A DNA stretch of 64,000 nucleotides, taken from Synergistales bacterium (GTDB lineage Bacteria; Synergistota; Synergistia; Synergistales; Aminithiophilaceae). The notes beneath the pieces are model-generated. The model was not told where the DNA came from. It did not search any database and saw only the letters and a list, made by a program, of their open reading frames with translations. Below, piece after piece: positions 8,230 through 16,874 of this stretch; position 1 is the first letter of the stretch; every line of letters starts with the position of its first letter. The position numbers and the translations under genes were made by a program. The stretch spans positions 144,306 through 208,305 of the forward strand of contig JAHDQY010000003.1 in NCBI GenBank assembly GCA_018433595.1, read 5' to 3'.

Positions 8230-8657
8230 TCGCCTCGGAATCCCTCCCCGTCGCCCTCGGCATCGCCTTGGGGATGGTCTTCTACGGCCGGACAGGCCTC
8301 TCCTGCGGCGGCATCCTTTCGCCGGGTCTGCTGGCCCTTCAGGCTTTCTCTCCGGAGCCCGTCGCCGTCACTCTCCTGTGGGCCCTGGCCCTTCTTCCCT
8401 GCATCGAGGGAGCGGTGCGGGCCTTCGGCCTCTACGGCCGCCAGCGGACCGCCTTCGCCCTTCTGGCTGCGGCCCTCCTGAGGGCTCTCCTCTCTGCAGC
8501 GTTTCCCCTTGTGCCGGCCCCCCTTTCGACCTGGATCGGATGGGTCGTTCCGGGCCTTGTCGCCGCCGACATGCAGCGCCAGGGCGTCTTTCCCACCGCG
8601 GCGGCCCTCGTGACCGTGACGGCCCTGACGGCCCTGCTGGGGGGACTCCTTCCATGA
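8226..8657 (+). CDS. pgsC: Poly-gamma-glutamate synthase membrane subunit PgsC/CapC
   Basis: A 143-aa membrane protein with four to five hydrophobic segments and the PgsC pattern: GLSCGGILSPGLLAL at the first loop, YGRQRTAFALL in the middle and GWVVPGLVAADMQRQG near the end. PgsC partners PgsB in the membrane synthase complex. The GTG start overlaps the pgsB stop and its own stop overlaps the next ATG, so synthesis of the subunits is probably coupled. No PgsA/CapA-type protein is encoded in the window. Confidence 0.82.
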   Translation: MIASESLPVALGIALGMVFYGRTGLSCGGILSPGLLALQAFSPEPVAVTLLWALALLPCIEGAVRAFGLYGRQRTAFALLAAALLRALLSAAFPLVPAPLSTWIGWVVPGLVAADMQRQGVFPTAAALVTVTALTALLGGLLP

Positions 8658-9730
8658 CCTGGGGCGCTGCCGTCCGTCAAGGGTGCAAGGAGCTCCTTTT
8701 CGGGGCTCCCGCTCCGTTGGTTGCGGCCAACTTCCGCCGTCTCGGTCTTCTCGCCCTGGCGCTGGCTCTTCTGCTCTGGTCGGCGCCTGCCGGACGCCTC
8801 TCTTGGGAAGAGGGGCGGGCCTGGGACCGGGTCCGGTCGGCTCAGGACCGCCTGGCCGCTCTCAGAGCCTCGATGGGAATCGCCTCGCCGAAGGAAGAGG
8901 ACCCCTACGGGACGGGACTGATCGGCCGAGAGTGGAGCTCCCTGACGACGACGCTGGGTTCGCTGCCGGCGAAACGGACCTCGACCGATCCCGTCTGGGC
9001 CGTCCTCTTCCTGCGCTGGTTCGACGAGCTGGGGCTTCGGGCCGGCGACCGCGTCCTTTTCCTGAGTTCGGCCTCCTTCCCGGGGCTTTTGCTTTCGGGT
9101 CTCGTCGCCGCCGAGGAAAGGGGTCTCGAAACGCTTCTTCTCGCCTCCCTGGGGGCGTCGACCTGGGGGGCCAACGTCCCCGAATTTCCCCTGCCGGTCA
9201 TCCTCTCGGAGCTGAGGCGGTCGGGGCACGTCGCCGCGAAGGCCCATTTTTACACTCTCGGCGGCGATGACGAAAGAGGTCTGGGGCTTCCCGGAGAGGG
9301 GATAGTCCTTCTGAGGGCCGCTGCCGAGGCCGAGGATGTCCCGCTCTGCCTTCCCGAAGATGTCGAGGCCGTTATCGAGGCAAAAATGAACGTCCTCAGG
9401 GCCTTTCAGCCCCGCCTTGTCGTCCAGATCGGAGGGAGCCGGGCCAATCTGGGGGCGGAGACCTCCGCTTTTGATCTTCCGCCGGGACTGCTCCGGCCTT
9501 CCCGGGTCGCGCGAGAAGGAGACGGCGTCATCGTCCGGGCCCTGGCGGAAGGGTTTCCCGTCCTTCATCTTCTGAACCTCAAGGAGCTGGCCCGCCGCGA
9601 GGGCATCCCCTTCGACGGTGTCCCCCGACGAAAGGGTCCGGGACGGTGGCTTGTCCCCCGGGCCGCCGGAGCCGTCATCCTTTTTCTTCTTTTTCTGATA
9701 CGTTACCGGCGCTGGGAGGTGAGGCCTTGA
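8654..9730 (+). CDS. Poly-gamma-glutamate system protein (TIGR04332-like)
   Basis: A 358-aa protein with one N-terminal membrane segment (LGLLALALALLLWS, about residues 30-43) and a C-terminal one (AAGAVILFLLFLIRY), leaving a soluble middle domain. The middle has VLFLSSASFPGLLLSGLVAAEERG and LVVQIGGSRANLG. Position directly after pgsC and architecture match the family I know as the poly-gamma-glutamate system protein. Its biochemical role is not known; export, anchoring or chain handling are possible. ATG 8654 overlaps the pgsC stop, and its TGA overlaps the TTG start of the kinase. Confidence 0.72.
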   Translation: MTWGAAVRQGCKELLFGAPAPLVAANFRRLGLLALALALLLWSAPAGRLSWEEGRAWDRVRSAQDRLAALRASMGIASPKEEDPYGTGLIGREWSSLTTTLGSLPAKRTSTDPVWAVLFLRWFDELGLRAGDRVLFLSSASFPGLLLSGLVAAEERGLETLLLASLGASTWGANVPEFPLPVILSELRRSGHVAAKAHFYTLGGDDERGLGLPGEGIVLLRAAAEAEDVPLCLPEDVEAVIEAKMNVLRAFQPRLVVQIGGSRANLGAETSAFDLPPGLLRPSRVAREGDGVIVRALAEGFPVLHLLNLKELARREGIPFDGVPRRKGPGRWLVPRAAGAVILFLLFLIRYRRWEVRP

Positions 9731-11094
9731 GGTGGCATGAAAGAGAGAGGGATCTTTCGCCGGGCCCTTTCGGAGCCTTCTTCCTGATCCTCTGGGTCCT
9801 TTCCCAGCAGTACGAGAGACCCAGCTACGGCATCTTCCGCTTCCTCGACCTGGCCATCAGGCACGGCGACAGCGGCTATCTCCTGGCGGCCGTGGCGCTC
9901 CTGGTGGCCGTCAACGCTCTCAGGGCCCTCTTCCTCTACGAGGGGTGGTTCCTCCTGGCCTCGTCCCTGGCGGAGGCTTTCAAGAAACCTCCGCTGGAGC
10001 GGGTTGTCCCTCTCGCGGCCGTCCCTCTCTGCTACCAGGCCGTGGCGTGGCTCGATCTCCCCGCCGTCCCCCATTTCGGCATGCCGGCCGTACTGGGCCT
10101 TGCCGGTGTCGTCATGATCCAGTACCTCAGCCGGGGTGTTTCCCGCTGGGGCAGGCAGGCCCTTGTCCTGGGCCTTCTTCTGCTCTCCCTCCAGTGGCTC
10201 GATGTGATCCCTCTTTTCACGGCCTACGGTTTCGGCTGGGGGGAGCTGTCGACGGCCGTCAAAGACCTGGCGGCGCTTCTCGGTGCCGAGACGGTTCTCA
10301 ACATCGCCGGCCTTGCCTCCTTCCTCGGCTTTTTTGCGGGTGCCCTGGTGACGACGGAGCTCCTTCTGAGTTACGAGAAACAGCTGGCTCAGTTCCGGCG
10401 TCTCCGGCGCCAGGAGCGGGAGCTGGCGGCTCTCAGGGAAAAGCAGCTTTCGGGCCGGGTCACCAGCGAAATTCAGCGCCTCGTTCACGATCTCAAACGT
10501 CCCCTGACGACGGTAACGGGTCTGGCCGATGTCCTGGCGGCGACCCTGACCGATGTCACGGCGAAACGGCATGCCTCGATCATCGTCGATGCGGCGGCGA
10601 CGATGGACCAGATGGTATCGGAAATCCTCAGCCCCCAGGCCCGTCGCCCCGTCACCGTCGGTGAGCTTCTCGACTATGCCGTCAGCCAGCTTCGCCCTCT
10701 TTCCTGGGGAGGCTCCATCGCCGTCGAGGCCGACAAAAAGGTGAGAAGTCTCCTCCTTTCGATCAACCTTGTCCGCCTTTCCCGAGCTCTCGTCAACCTT
10801 CTCGACAACGCCCATCGGGCCACGACGGACAGCGTCCGGTCTCGGCTCTTCCTGAGCGCGGCTCGGGAGGGGGAGGATCTCCTTCTCCTGTCCGTCGAAG
10901 ACAACGGGCCGGGCATGGGAACCCGCCCTCGCCCCCACCGCTCCGGCTGGGGATCGACGGGCCTCGGCCTTCCTTTCGTCGAAGAGGTGATGCGGGAGCA
11001 TGGAGGGGCTCTCCGTTACGGTCGGAGCGACCGTTTGGCGGGAGCCGCCGTCTCTCTCGTCCTGCCGCTCCTGAAGGGAGGTGATTTTTCGTGA
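9727..11094 (+). CDS. Membrane sensor histidine kinase
   Basis: The N-terminal half (about 1-220) holds seven or so membrane helices with no obvious periplasmic domain, suggesting sensing within the membrane. A coiled stretch (QLAQFRRLRRQERELAALREKQ) leads to the dimerisation helix with H254 in LVHDLKRPLTTVTG. The ATPase domain has the N box NLLDNAHRA, the G1 box VEDNGPGMG and the G2 box GSTGLGLPF. The TTG start overlaps the preceding TGA, placing the kinase in the pgs operon. It probably controls poly-gamma-glutamate or glutamate-related genes through the regulator that follows. The ligand is unknown. Confidence 0.85.
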   Translation: MRWHERERDLSPGPFGAFFLILWVLSQQYERPSYGIFRFLDLAIRHGDSGYLLAAVALLVAVNALRALFLYEGWFLLASSLAEAFKKPPLERVVPLAAVPLCYQAVAWLDLPAVPHFGMPAVLGLAGVVMIQYLSRGVSRWGRQALVLGLLLLSLQWLDVIPLFTAYGFGWGELSTAVKDLAALLGAETVLNIAGLASFLGFFAGALVTTELLLSYEKQLAQFRRLRRQERELAALREKQLSGRVTSEIQRLVHDLKRPLTTVTGLADVLAATLTDVTAKRHASIIVDAAATMDQMVSEILSPQARRPVTVGELLDYAVSQLRPLSWGGSIAVEADKKVRSLLLSINLVRLSRALVNLLDNAHRATTDSVRSRLFLSAAREGEDLLLLSVEDNGPGMGTRPRPHRSGWGSTGLGLPFVEEVMREHGGALRYGRSDRLAGAAVSLVLPLLKGGDFS

Positions 11095-11714
11095 ACCTTC
11101 GCCTGGCGGCGCTCGACGATGACGGCACCATTCTCTACACCCTCGAAGCCATGGCTCTCGCGCTGGGATGGGAGATGAGGATTACCTCCCATCCCGATAC
11201 GGCTCTCGGCTGGGTCCGTGACGGAGATCTCGACATCCTCCTCGTGGACTACCATATGCCTCTCATGAGCGGCCTCGAAGTGGTCCGGAGAGCCCGAGAG
11301 CTTTCCGGCAGCATCGTCCTCCTCGTCCTGACCGTCGAGGAATCGCCTGAAGTGGCGCAGGAACTGTCCCTGGCAGGGGCTGACGACTTCGTCAGCAAGC
11401 CGGTCCGCCTTGCCGACTTTTCCTCCCGAATCCGCCTTCACGGAGAGCTGGCCCGCTACCGCAGGGAGACCCGCCGCGACCTGCCCCGCAAAGGAGTGAC
11501 CGAGGAGACCTCCCGGCGCGTTCTCGACCTGCTTCGAGCCGAGGATGCCTTTGTCGATGTCAGAGCTGTCGCCGCATCGCTCAACCTGGCCTATCCGACG
11601 GCCCATCGCTATCTGGAATACCTCGTCGATCGGGGGAGCGTTCAGCGGACTCAGGAGGACCCCGAGGGAAAACCGGGACGTCCCCGCTCCCTCTACCGTT
11701 TCGTCGGCGGCTGA
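11091..11714 (+). CDS. Response regulator, CitB/DcuR-like
   Basis: The receiver domain spans about residues 1-120 with acidic D9-D11 in LDDDG, phospho-acceptor D53 in LLVDYHMPLMSG and K103 in SKPV. The C-terminal part (about 140-207) carries a winged-helix-like segment (VRAVAASLNLAYPTAHRYLEYLV) as in the CitB family that answers to dicarboxylate or amino acid signals. The GTG start overlaps the kinase stop, so the two are cognate partners. Targets cannot be read here; the upstream TRAP/ggt/pgs genes are the natural candidates. Confidence 0.85.
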   Translation: MNLRLAALDDDGTILYTLEAMALALGWEMRITSHPDTALGWVRDGDLDILLVDYHMPLMSGLEVVRRARELSGSIVLLVLTVEESPEVAQELSLAGADDFVSKPVRLADFSSRIRLHGELARYRRETRRDLPRKGVTEETSRRVLDLLRAEDAFVDVRAVAASLNLAYPTAHRYLEYLVDRGSVQRTQEDPEGKPGRPRSLYRFVGG

Positions 11715-11761
11715 GGTCCGAAGCGGCCTCAAGACGTTATCGCGGCGATGTTTCCTTACAG

Positions 11762-11808
11762 GGGTGAGATTTTCCCTGTCCCCTTAAAGGGTGACATTGT
11801 CCCTGTCC
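11762..11808. repeat. Two imperfect 20-bp direct repeats
   Basis: The segments 11762-11781 and 11789-11808 match at 18 of 20 positions (GGGTGA, ATT, CCCTGTCC shared) with a 27-bp period. They lie between the response regulator and the paaK promoter. They could be operator sites or a remnant of mobile-element ends. No transposase is present. Confidence 0.4.
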
Positions 11809-11831
11809 GGCCACAAAGCGGGAGATTTACC

Positions 11832-11860
11832 TTGACCTTTCGGCGGGGCCATGGTATATG
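11832..11860 (+). promoter_or_regulatory. Promoter of the paaK leader
   Basis: TTGACC (11832-11837), a 17-nt spacer and TATATG (11855-11860) fit a sigma-70 promoter. Transcription would begin near 11867, about 40 nt upstream of the leader peptide start. Confidence 0.65.
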
Positions 11861-11906
11861 CTTATCATGTTCGCAGCAGGAATGAGTTTTCTTCGGAGGC
11901 TTTGCC

Positions 11907-11993
11907 ATGACCCCGTCTTTTAGCGAAAACAGCTTCTACTATTATTACGTCTACGGCAGCGCGGGATCCCCAGGGGATCGGTCCGGCGCGTAG
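11907..11993 (+). CDS. Tyr/Phe-rich leader peptide of paaK
   Basis: A 28-codon frame starting at ATG 11907 with GGAGG 8 nt upstream. Codons 10-16 read F-Y-Y-Y-Y-V-Y, with another Phe at codon 5. It ends with TAG at 11991, 22 nt before a perfect intrinsic terminator. This is the arrangement of ribosome-controlled attenuation leaders. The ribosome would stall on the Tyr run when charged tRNA-Tyr is short, or, TnaC-like, in response to a free effector. The run of four consecutive Tyr codons (TAC TAT TAT TAC) is hard to explain by chance. Confidence 0.75.
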   Translation: MTPSFSENSFYYYYVYGSAGSPGDRSGA

Positions 11994-12015
11994 GCGCGCT
12001 TGTTCCGGCCTTTCA

Positions 12016-12053
12016 GGGGTTCCCGCTCATGTCTGAGCGGGAACCCCTTTTTT
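12016..12053 (+). terminator. Attenuator of paaK
   Basis: A perfect 14-bp stem (12016-12029 with 12034-12047), 4-nt loop and six T (12048-12053) lie 51 nt before the paaK start. The 5' arm GGGGTTCC (12016-12023) can instead pair with GGATCCCC (11964-11971), one mismatch, within the leader frame, which would prevent the terminator. A ribosome halted on the Tyr codons (11937-11954) would leave 11964-11971 free. A ribosome at the leader stop would cover or pass it. Confidence 0.75.
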
Positions 12054-12103
12054 ATGCACTCGAGGACGTTCGACGTCTTAATTCGAAAGGGGAAGATCAC
12101 AAC

Positions 12104-13372
12104 ATGAACGCAATGTCCTGTACCGCAACGGCTTCCACGGGCGAGACTGCCAGAACCGGCAGACTTCAGGCACTCATCAGCCGCGTCTGGAATCACGTCG
12201 GTCCCTACCGCCGCAAGATGGAGGAGGCCGGAATGACGCCCGATGACATCAAAAGCCTCGATGATCTCCGGGCGCTCCCCTTCACGACCAAGGCGGATCT
12301 GCGCGACAACTACCCTCTGGGCCTGCTGGCCTGCGACAGGAAGAAGCTGGTCCGCGTCCACGCCTCGTCGGGGACGACGGGCAAGCCCACCGTCGTCGCC
12401 TACACCGAAGGCGATATCTCCACCTGGAGCGATATCCTGGCTCATCGCCTTGCCGTCGCAGGCCTCACCGACGGCGATGTTTTTCAGGTGGTCCTCGGCT
12501 ACGGACTTTTCACGGGCGCCCTGGGTTTTCACTGCGGCGCCGAACGCCTCGGAGCCCTGGTGGTCCCCTCGGGAGGCGGCTTCACCGAACGGCAGCTTCT
12601 CCTCATGGAAGATCTGTCCACGACGGCTTTCACCAGCACCCCTTCTTATGCCCTCCACCTGGCGGAAGTGATCAAGGCCGCCGGCATCCGGGACCGGCTC
12701 TCCCTCCGGTTGGGGATTTTCGGCGCCGAGGCCTGGACGGAGGAGATGCGCCTTCGCATCGAGGAGGATCTTGGCATCGTGGCCATCGACTCTTACGGGC
12801 TTTCGGAGGTCATCGGCCCCGGCGTTGCCATGGAGTGTCCCCGGCGGTCGGGACTTCATTTCGACCCGGATCACTTCATCATTGAAATCGTCGATCCCGA
12901 GACGGGGGAAGTCCTTCCCGAAGGAGCCCAGGGCGAGGTGGTCATCACGGCGCTGTCCAAGGAGGCCCTCCCCGTCATCCGCTACCGCACCCGCGATCTC
13001 TCCCGCCTTCTTCCCGCCGATTGCCCCTGCGGCTGTGGCGAACCGAGGCTGGAGCGGATCAAGGGGCGCTGCGACGACATGCTGATCATCCGCGGCGTCA
13101 ACGTGTTCCCCTCACAGGTCGAGGTGGCCCTGAGCCGCGTCGAGGGTCTCTCCCTCCACTACCAGCTCCACGTCGTGAGCGGCGGCGCCATGAAGGAGCT
13201 GAAGGTCCTCTGCGAGGCCGGTGCGCCCGTCAGTGAAGAGGAGGCGCTCTCCCTTTCCCGCAGGGCCGTCAAAGCCATTCAGGCGGTGGCGACGATCCGG
13301 GCGTCCGTCGAGATCCTCGCTCCGGGTTCGCTGGAACGCAACGGCGGCAAAGCCGTTCGTGTCGTCCGCTGA
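12104..13372 (+). CDS. paaK: Phenylacetate-CoA ligase (PaaK family)
   Basis: A 422-aa adenylate-forming enzyme that activates phenylacetate or a related aryl acid to its CoA thioester. The P-loop-like motif HASSGTTGKPTVV lies near residue 87, followed by DSYGLSEVIGPG and, near the C-terminus, RIKGRCDDMLIIRGVNVFPSQVE, all typical of PaaK. In anaerobes it can run forward for ATP during aromatic amino acid fermentation, or supply arylacetyl-CoA for reductive synthesis of Phe/Tyr. ATG 12104 follows AAAGGGGA. It is alone in its transcript, between the Tyr/Phe attenuator and a strong terminator. Confidence 0.88.
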   Translation: MNAMSCTATASTGETARTGRLQALISRVWNHVGPYRRKMEEAGMTPDDIKSLDDLRALPFTTKADLRDNYPLGLLACDRKKLVRVHASSGTTGKPTVVAYTEGDISTWSDILAHRLAVAGLTDGDVFQVVLGYGLFTGALGFHCGAERLGALVVPSGGGFTERQLLLMEDLSTTAFTSTPSYALHLAEVIKAAGIRDRLSLRLGIFGAEAWTEEMRLRIEEDLGIVAIDSYGLSEVIGPGVAMECPRRSGLHFDPDHFIIEIVDPETGEVLPEGAQGEVVITALSKEALPVIRYRTRDLSRLLPADCPCGCGEPRLERIKGRCDDMLIIRGVNVFPSQVEVALSRVEGLSLHYQLHVVSGGAMKELKVLCEAGAPVSEEEALSLSRRAVKAIQAVATIRASVEILAPGSLERNGGKAVRVVR

Positions 13373-13396
13373 GGAAACGGCTTCTCTCATTTTCGC

Positions 13397-13444
13397 CTTG
13401 ACGCGGAGAGGGACGCCCTTAAGGGCGTCCCTCTCCGCGTCAAG
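13397..13444. terminator. Bidirectional terminator between paaK and hom
   Basis: A perfect 48-nt palindrome (24-bp arms, no spacer) lies between two convergent genes. Short T/A-rich flanks occur on the left side (TTTTCGCC upstream for the minus strand). It should stop transcription from both sides. Confidence 0.75.
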
Positions 13445-13460
13445 GGCTTTCGTGAGGGAG

Positions 13461-14474
13461 CTATCGGCTGCGGTTCAGGGCCAGCAGATCCGCCAGAAGG
13501 GCCTGTCCCGTTTCGATGCGTCCCGCTCCGGGACCGACGATGGTGACCTCTCCCAGGTGGTCCGTCTGATAGGTCAGGGCATTGACGGCTCCGGAGACGC
13601 CGGCCAGAGGGTGGGAGAGGGGGAGCTCCATGGGGGCCACGACGGCTCTGACGGCACCTTGGACGCGTTCCACCTTGGCGATGAGTTTGAGGCGGCAGCC
13701 CCGGGCCTTGGCGGCAGCGATATCGGCCGACGTCAGCCTGCTGATGCCGGTCCGCTCGACGTCATTGACGGCAAAAGACTGGCCGAGAAAGACGTTGGCC
13801 ATCACCTGGGCCTTGACGGCGGCGTCCCAGCCTTCGACGTCGGCGGTGGGGTCCGTTTCGGCGTAGCCCAGCTCCTGGGCCTCGGCCAGGGCCGCATCGT
13901 AATCGGCCCCCTCTTCCATGCGGGTCAGGATGAAGTTGGTCGTTCCGTTGACGATGCCCTGAACGGAGAGGATGTCGCAGCCCGCCAGCGCCTCCTGGGC
14001 GAGATTGATGGCCGGCGTGCCGCTGAGGAGGACGCCTTCGATCCGGTACCGGACCCCCTTCTCTCGGGCCAGGGCCTGGAGCTCCGGCAAGGCCAGCGAG
14101 ACAGGGCCCTTGTTGGTGCTGACGACATGGCAGCCTGCGGCGAGAGCCCGCCGGACGTGGTCGAGTCCGGGCATGCCGTCTTTCAGGTTCGTCGGCGTCG
14201 CCTCGACGACGACGTCGGCCCGTCCGCTCAGAAGCCAGTCGAGGTCGATGGGTTCGCCGAGGTCGTCGAAGGTCCTTCCGGCATCGGCCGCCTCGAGAAG
14301 TTTTCTGAGGTCGAGCCCCTCCTCCCGCCCCACAGAGCCCCGGAACGGGTCGACGATGCCCGTCACCTGGAAGGAGAATCCGTAGCGTTCGTTAAGGTTC
14401 TCTCTTTTGGCTTCCAGAATGCGAAGCAGGCCCAATCCGACGTTGCCGCAGCCGATGAGACCGATATTCCACAT
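13461..14474 (-). CDS. hom: Homoserine dehydrogenase
   Basis: A 337-aa NAD(P)-dependent enzyme that reduces aspartate semialdehyde to homoserine for Thr/Met synthesis. The nucleotide-binding motif is GLIGCGNVGLG at the N-terminus. The catalytic domain shows STNKGP, GIVNGTTNFIL and ELGYAETDPTADVEGWDAAVK, with the conserved substrate-binding Asp/Lys. No C-terminal ACT domain is present, so Thr feedback of the usual type is unlikely. A minus-strand TATAAT (14537-14542 on the plus strand reads ATTATA) and AGGAGGG before ATG support the start. It is divergent from the chemoreceptor. Confidence 0.92.
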   Translation of the reverse strand: MWNIGLIGCGNVGLGLLRILEAKRENLNERYGFSFQVTGIVDPFRGSVGREEGLDLRKLLEAADAGRTFDDLGEPIDLDWLLSGRADVVVEATPTNLKDGMPGLDHVRRALAAGCHVVSTNKGPVSLALPELQALAREKGVRYRIEGVLLSGTPAINLAQEALAGCDILSVQGIVNGTTNFILTRMEEGADYDAALAEAQELGYAETDPTADVEGWDAAVKAQVMANVFLGQSFAVNDVERTGISRLTSADIAAAKARGCRLKLIAKVERVQGAVRAVVAPMELPLSHPLAGVSGAVNALTYQTDHLGEVTIVGPGAGRIETGQALLADLLALNRSR

Positions 14475-14672
14475 GAAACATCCCTCCTAAACCTTTCCCC
14501 TGCGAGGGGAATTCTGTTATGGTTATGGTGAGCGTCATTATACACGTTTTTTGCTTCCCCCCCTACTCAGGGGCCGATATTTTTGACTTCGTTTTAAATG
14601 GATTGTTGTTGAGCAATTTGTCAGGTGAACGATTCTCTGGGTCGAGCAGTTACTTGCGGAGGAGGTCCTACG

Positions 14673-16712
14673 ATGAAAAGCATTCGCGGTCGCATTCTGA
14701 TCCTGCTTCTTCCGGCTCTTCTTCTTCTCTTCGCTGCGATGGGAGGGGTCATGGTCAGCCAGGTCCGGGGGACGACGACGGAACTCGTCGAAGACTTCAG
14801 CGCCCAGGTCGCCCAAGGGGGCGCCACCGTCGTCGGCGAATGGCTCCAGGCCAGGATCGAAGAGACCTTCGCCCTCTCCGAAAGCAACCTCGTCCGCGGT
14901 CTCAACTGGAACCTCATGCGCGATACCGTCACGGCCCAGGCCAAGAACCGTTCGGAAATCTACGACAGCTTCGTCGTCGCCAAAGCCGACGGTCATTACT
15001 GGAGCACCGACGGCACCGAGGGCGACATTTCGGACCGGGACTATTTCAAGACTCTCCTCGAAGGAGGGGCGCAGCATGTCATCAGCGATCCCCTGACCAC
15101 CCGGAACACCGGCAAGCCCGCCGTCGTTCTCGCTCAGGCCGTCAAGAACTACAGCAACAACACGTCGGGGCTTTTCGCCGGCGTCATCACCCTGGAGAGA
15201 TTGGCCCGCATCGTAGGGGAAATCCAGGTCGGAGAGGGCGGGTACGGCTACATCGTCGACAGAAACGGCCTCGTTCTGGCTCATCCCGACAGCAGCCTCA
15301 TCATGGATTTCAACCTCTTCAAGGCCTCCGGGCGGGGTTACCGCGGCTTCGAAGAGGTCGCTTCCAGGATCAAGGCCGGAGAGGCGGGTCAGGGAGTCGT
15401 CTCCGACGCCGAAGGCGTCGAACTCTATACCTTCTTCACGCCCATTCCCCATTCGGGAGGCTGGAGTTTCGGTGTCATCGTCCCGAGGGCCCGGGTTCTG
15501 GGCGGCGTCGCCGCCATCACCCGGACCATGACGTTGCTTTTTGCCGCTGTTCTCCTCGCCGCGGCTCTTTTGGTGACCTTTATCGGAGGCTCCATCGCCC
15601 GCCCCATCGCCGACCTGGCATCGCGCGTCGACGCTTTCGGCAAGGGGGACCTGACGGTCCGCTTCCCCGCCAAGGGCAAGGACGAGGTCTCCCGCATGGC
15701 TCACGCCCTGGAGGCGATGGGAGCCTCTCTCCGAGAGACCCTTTCGTCGGTCTCGGAAGAGGCCGACGCCTCGTCGGGGCGTTCCGAATCGTTGGCCGCC
15801 CTGGCCCAGGAGACGGTGGCCTCCATGGAGGAGGTGCAATCCTCCCTGGCTGCATCGGTCGACCTCTCCCAGGCCAACGCCGCGGCTCTGGAGGAGACCA
15901 ACGCCGGGATCGAAGAGATCGCTTCCAGCGCCTCGACGATGGCCGGCGCCTCGAATCGGGGGTCGGAGGCTTCGGAGAAGACGGCCAAGATCTCTCACAA
16001 TGCCGTGGCTCAGGCCCGCCAGGTGGCTCAAGGCATCGTCCAGGTGGGCAGCCATTCCGAAGAGAGCATGAAAAACATCCGTCAGCTTGCCGGTTCCGTC
16101 GAGGCCATCACCGGCTTCGTCGAGACCATTTCCCGGATTGCCGACCAGACAAACCTTCTCGCCCTGAACGCCGCCATCGAGGCGGCCCGGGCCGGAGAGG
16201 CGGGGCGGGGCTTCGCCGTCGTCGCCGAAGAGGTCCGCAAGCTTGCCGAGGAGAGCAACGAGGCGGCCCGTCAGGTCGCGGGGCGGATCGACGGCCTCCA
16301 GGAGCAGGCGCGGGCTTCCCTGGCCGTTACCGAATCGTCGGGCAAGATCGCCAAGGAGGTCTCCGGCCGGGCCAGTGAAATGGAGCAGGCTCTCGAAGAG
16401 GCCCTGAAGGAGATCGACAGCGTCCGTGACGTCATCGTCGACATGGCCGCCGCCGCCCAGGAGCAGGCTGCTTCCGTTCAGGAGACGGCCCGTGCCGTCG
16501 ATCATGCCGCCAAAGGGACGGTCCAGACGGCCGAGGCCCTTGGCGGCATTCGCAAGGCGGCGGCCGAAACGGCTCATGCCTCTGAAAATGTCGCCCAGAC
16601 GGCTCAGGAGACGGCAGAAGGAGCCAGGCGCCTTCGGGAGCTGATGGAGCGCTTCGTGCTCGAAGGAGAGGCGGAGGGCTCGGGACTCCTTCCTCTTCCG
16701 GAAAGGCGCTGA
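14673..16712 (+). CDS. Methyl-accepting chemotaxis protein
   Basis: A 679-aa chemoreceptor. It has an N-terminal membrane segment ([18 protein letters not shown]), a periplasmic sensor of about 250 aa with a double-Cache look ([29 protein letters not shown]) and a second membrane segment ([20 protein letters not shown]). A HAMP segment and a long helical signalling domain follow, whose tip reads [20 protein letters not shown]. Cache sensors of this kind often bind amino acids or carboxylates. ATG 14673 follows GGAGGAGGT and is preferred to an upstream GTG. Its presence implies a motile cell. No chemotaxis genes adjoin it. Confidence 0.93.
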   Translation: MKSIRGRILILLLPALLLLFAAMGGVMVSQVRGTTTELVEDFSAQVAQGGATVVGEWLQARIEETFALSESNLVRGLNWNLMRDTVTAQAKNRSEIYDSFVVAKADGHYWSTDGTEGDISDRDYFKTLLEGGAQHVISDPLTTRNTGKPAVVLAQAVKNYSNNTSGLFAGVITLERLARIVGEIQVGEGGYGYIVDRNGLVLAHPDSSLIMDFNLFKASGRGYRGFEEVASRIKAGEAGQGVVSDAEGVELYTFFTPIPHSGGWSFGVIVPRARVLGGVAAITRTMTLLFAAVLLAAALLVTFIGGSIARPIADLASRVDAFGKGDLTVRFPAKGKDEVSRMAHALEAMGASLRETLSSVSEEADASSGRSESLAALAQETVASMEEVQSSLAASVDLSQANAAALEETNAGIEEIASSASTMAGASNRGSEASEKTAKISHNAVAQARQVAQGIVQVGSHSEESMKNIRQLAGSVEAITGFVETISRIADQTNLLALNAAIEAARAGEAGRGFAVVAEEVRKLAEESNEAARQVAGRIDGLQEQARASLAVTESSGKIAKEVSGRASEMEQALEEALKEIDSVRDVIVDMAAAAQEQAASVQETARAVDHAAKGTVQTAEALGGIRKAAAETAHASENVAQTAQETAEGARRLRELMERFVLEGEAEGSGLLPLPERR

Positions 16713-16746
16713 TCCGAGACAGAGCGGAACGAGGAGTCTCTTTTGG

Positions 16747-16773
16747 GGCGCCCCGATCGTCGAAAGGGGCGCC
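16747..16773 (+). terminator. Terminator after the chemoreceptor
   Basis: GGCGCCCC (16747-16754) pairs with GGGGCGCC (16766-16773), followed by TCTTCCGTTT. It lies 34 nt after the stop codon. Confidence 0.6.
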
Positions 16774-16834
16774 TCTTCCGTTTGCCTCCGCGCGCGCAGG
16801 GTGGCGCTTCCTGTGTCTGCCGTCGACGAGATTC

Positions 16835-16874
16835 GAAAAAACGAAAAAATGGAGAGAGGGTTGCCTCTCTCCAT
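16835..16874 (-). terminator. Minus-strand terminator beyond the cupin gene
   Basis: An 11-bp perfect stem (16849-16859 with 16864-16874) with a 4-nt loop is flanked on the left by runs of A (16836-16848), which are a U-tract when read on the minus strand. It ends transcripts coming from the butyrate operon or from the unexplained stretch at 16875-17049. Confidence 0.75.

Noticed and set aside
14571..14578. GCCGATAT as a sigma-28 -10 element for the chemoreceptor gene
   Set aside because: No TAAA-type -35 element lies at the right distance, so the match is probably chance.
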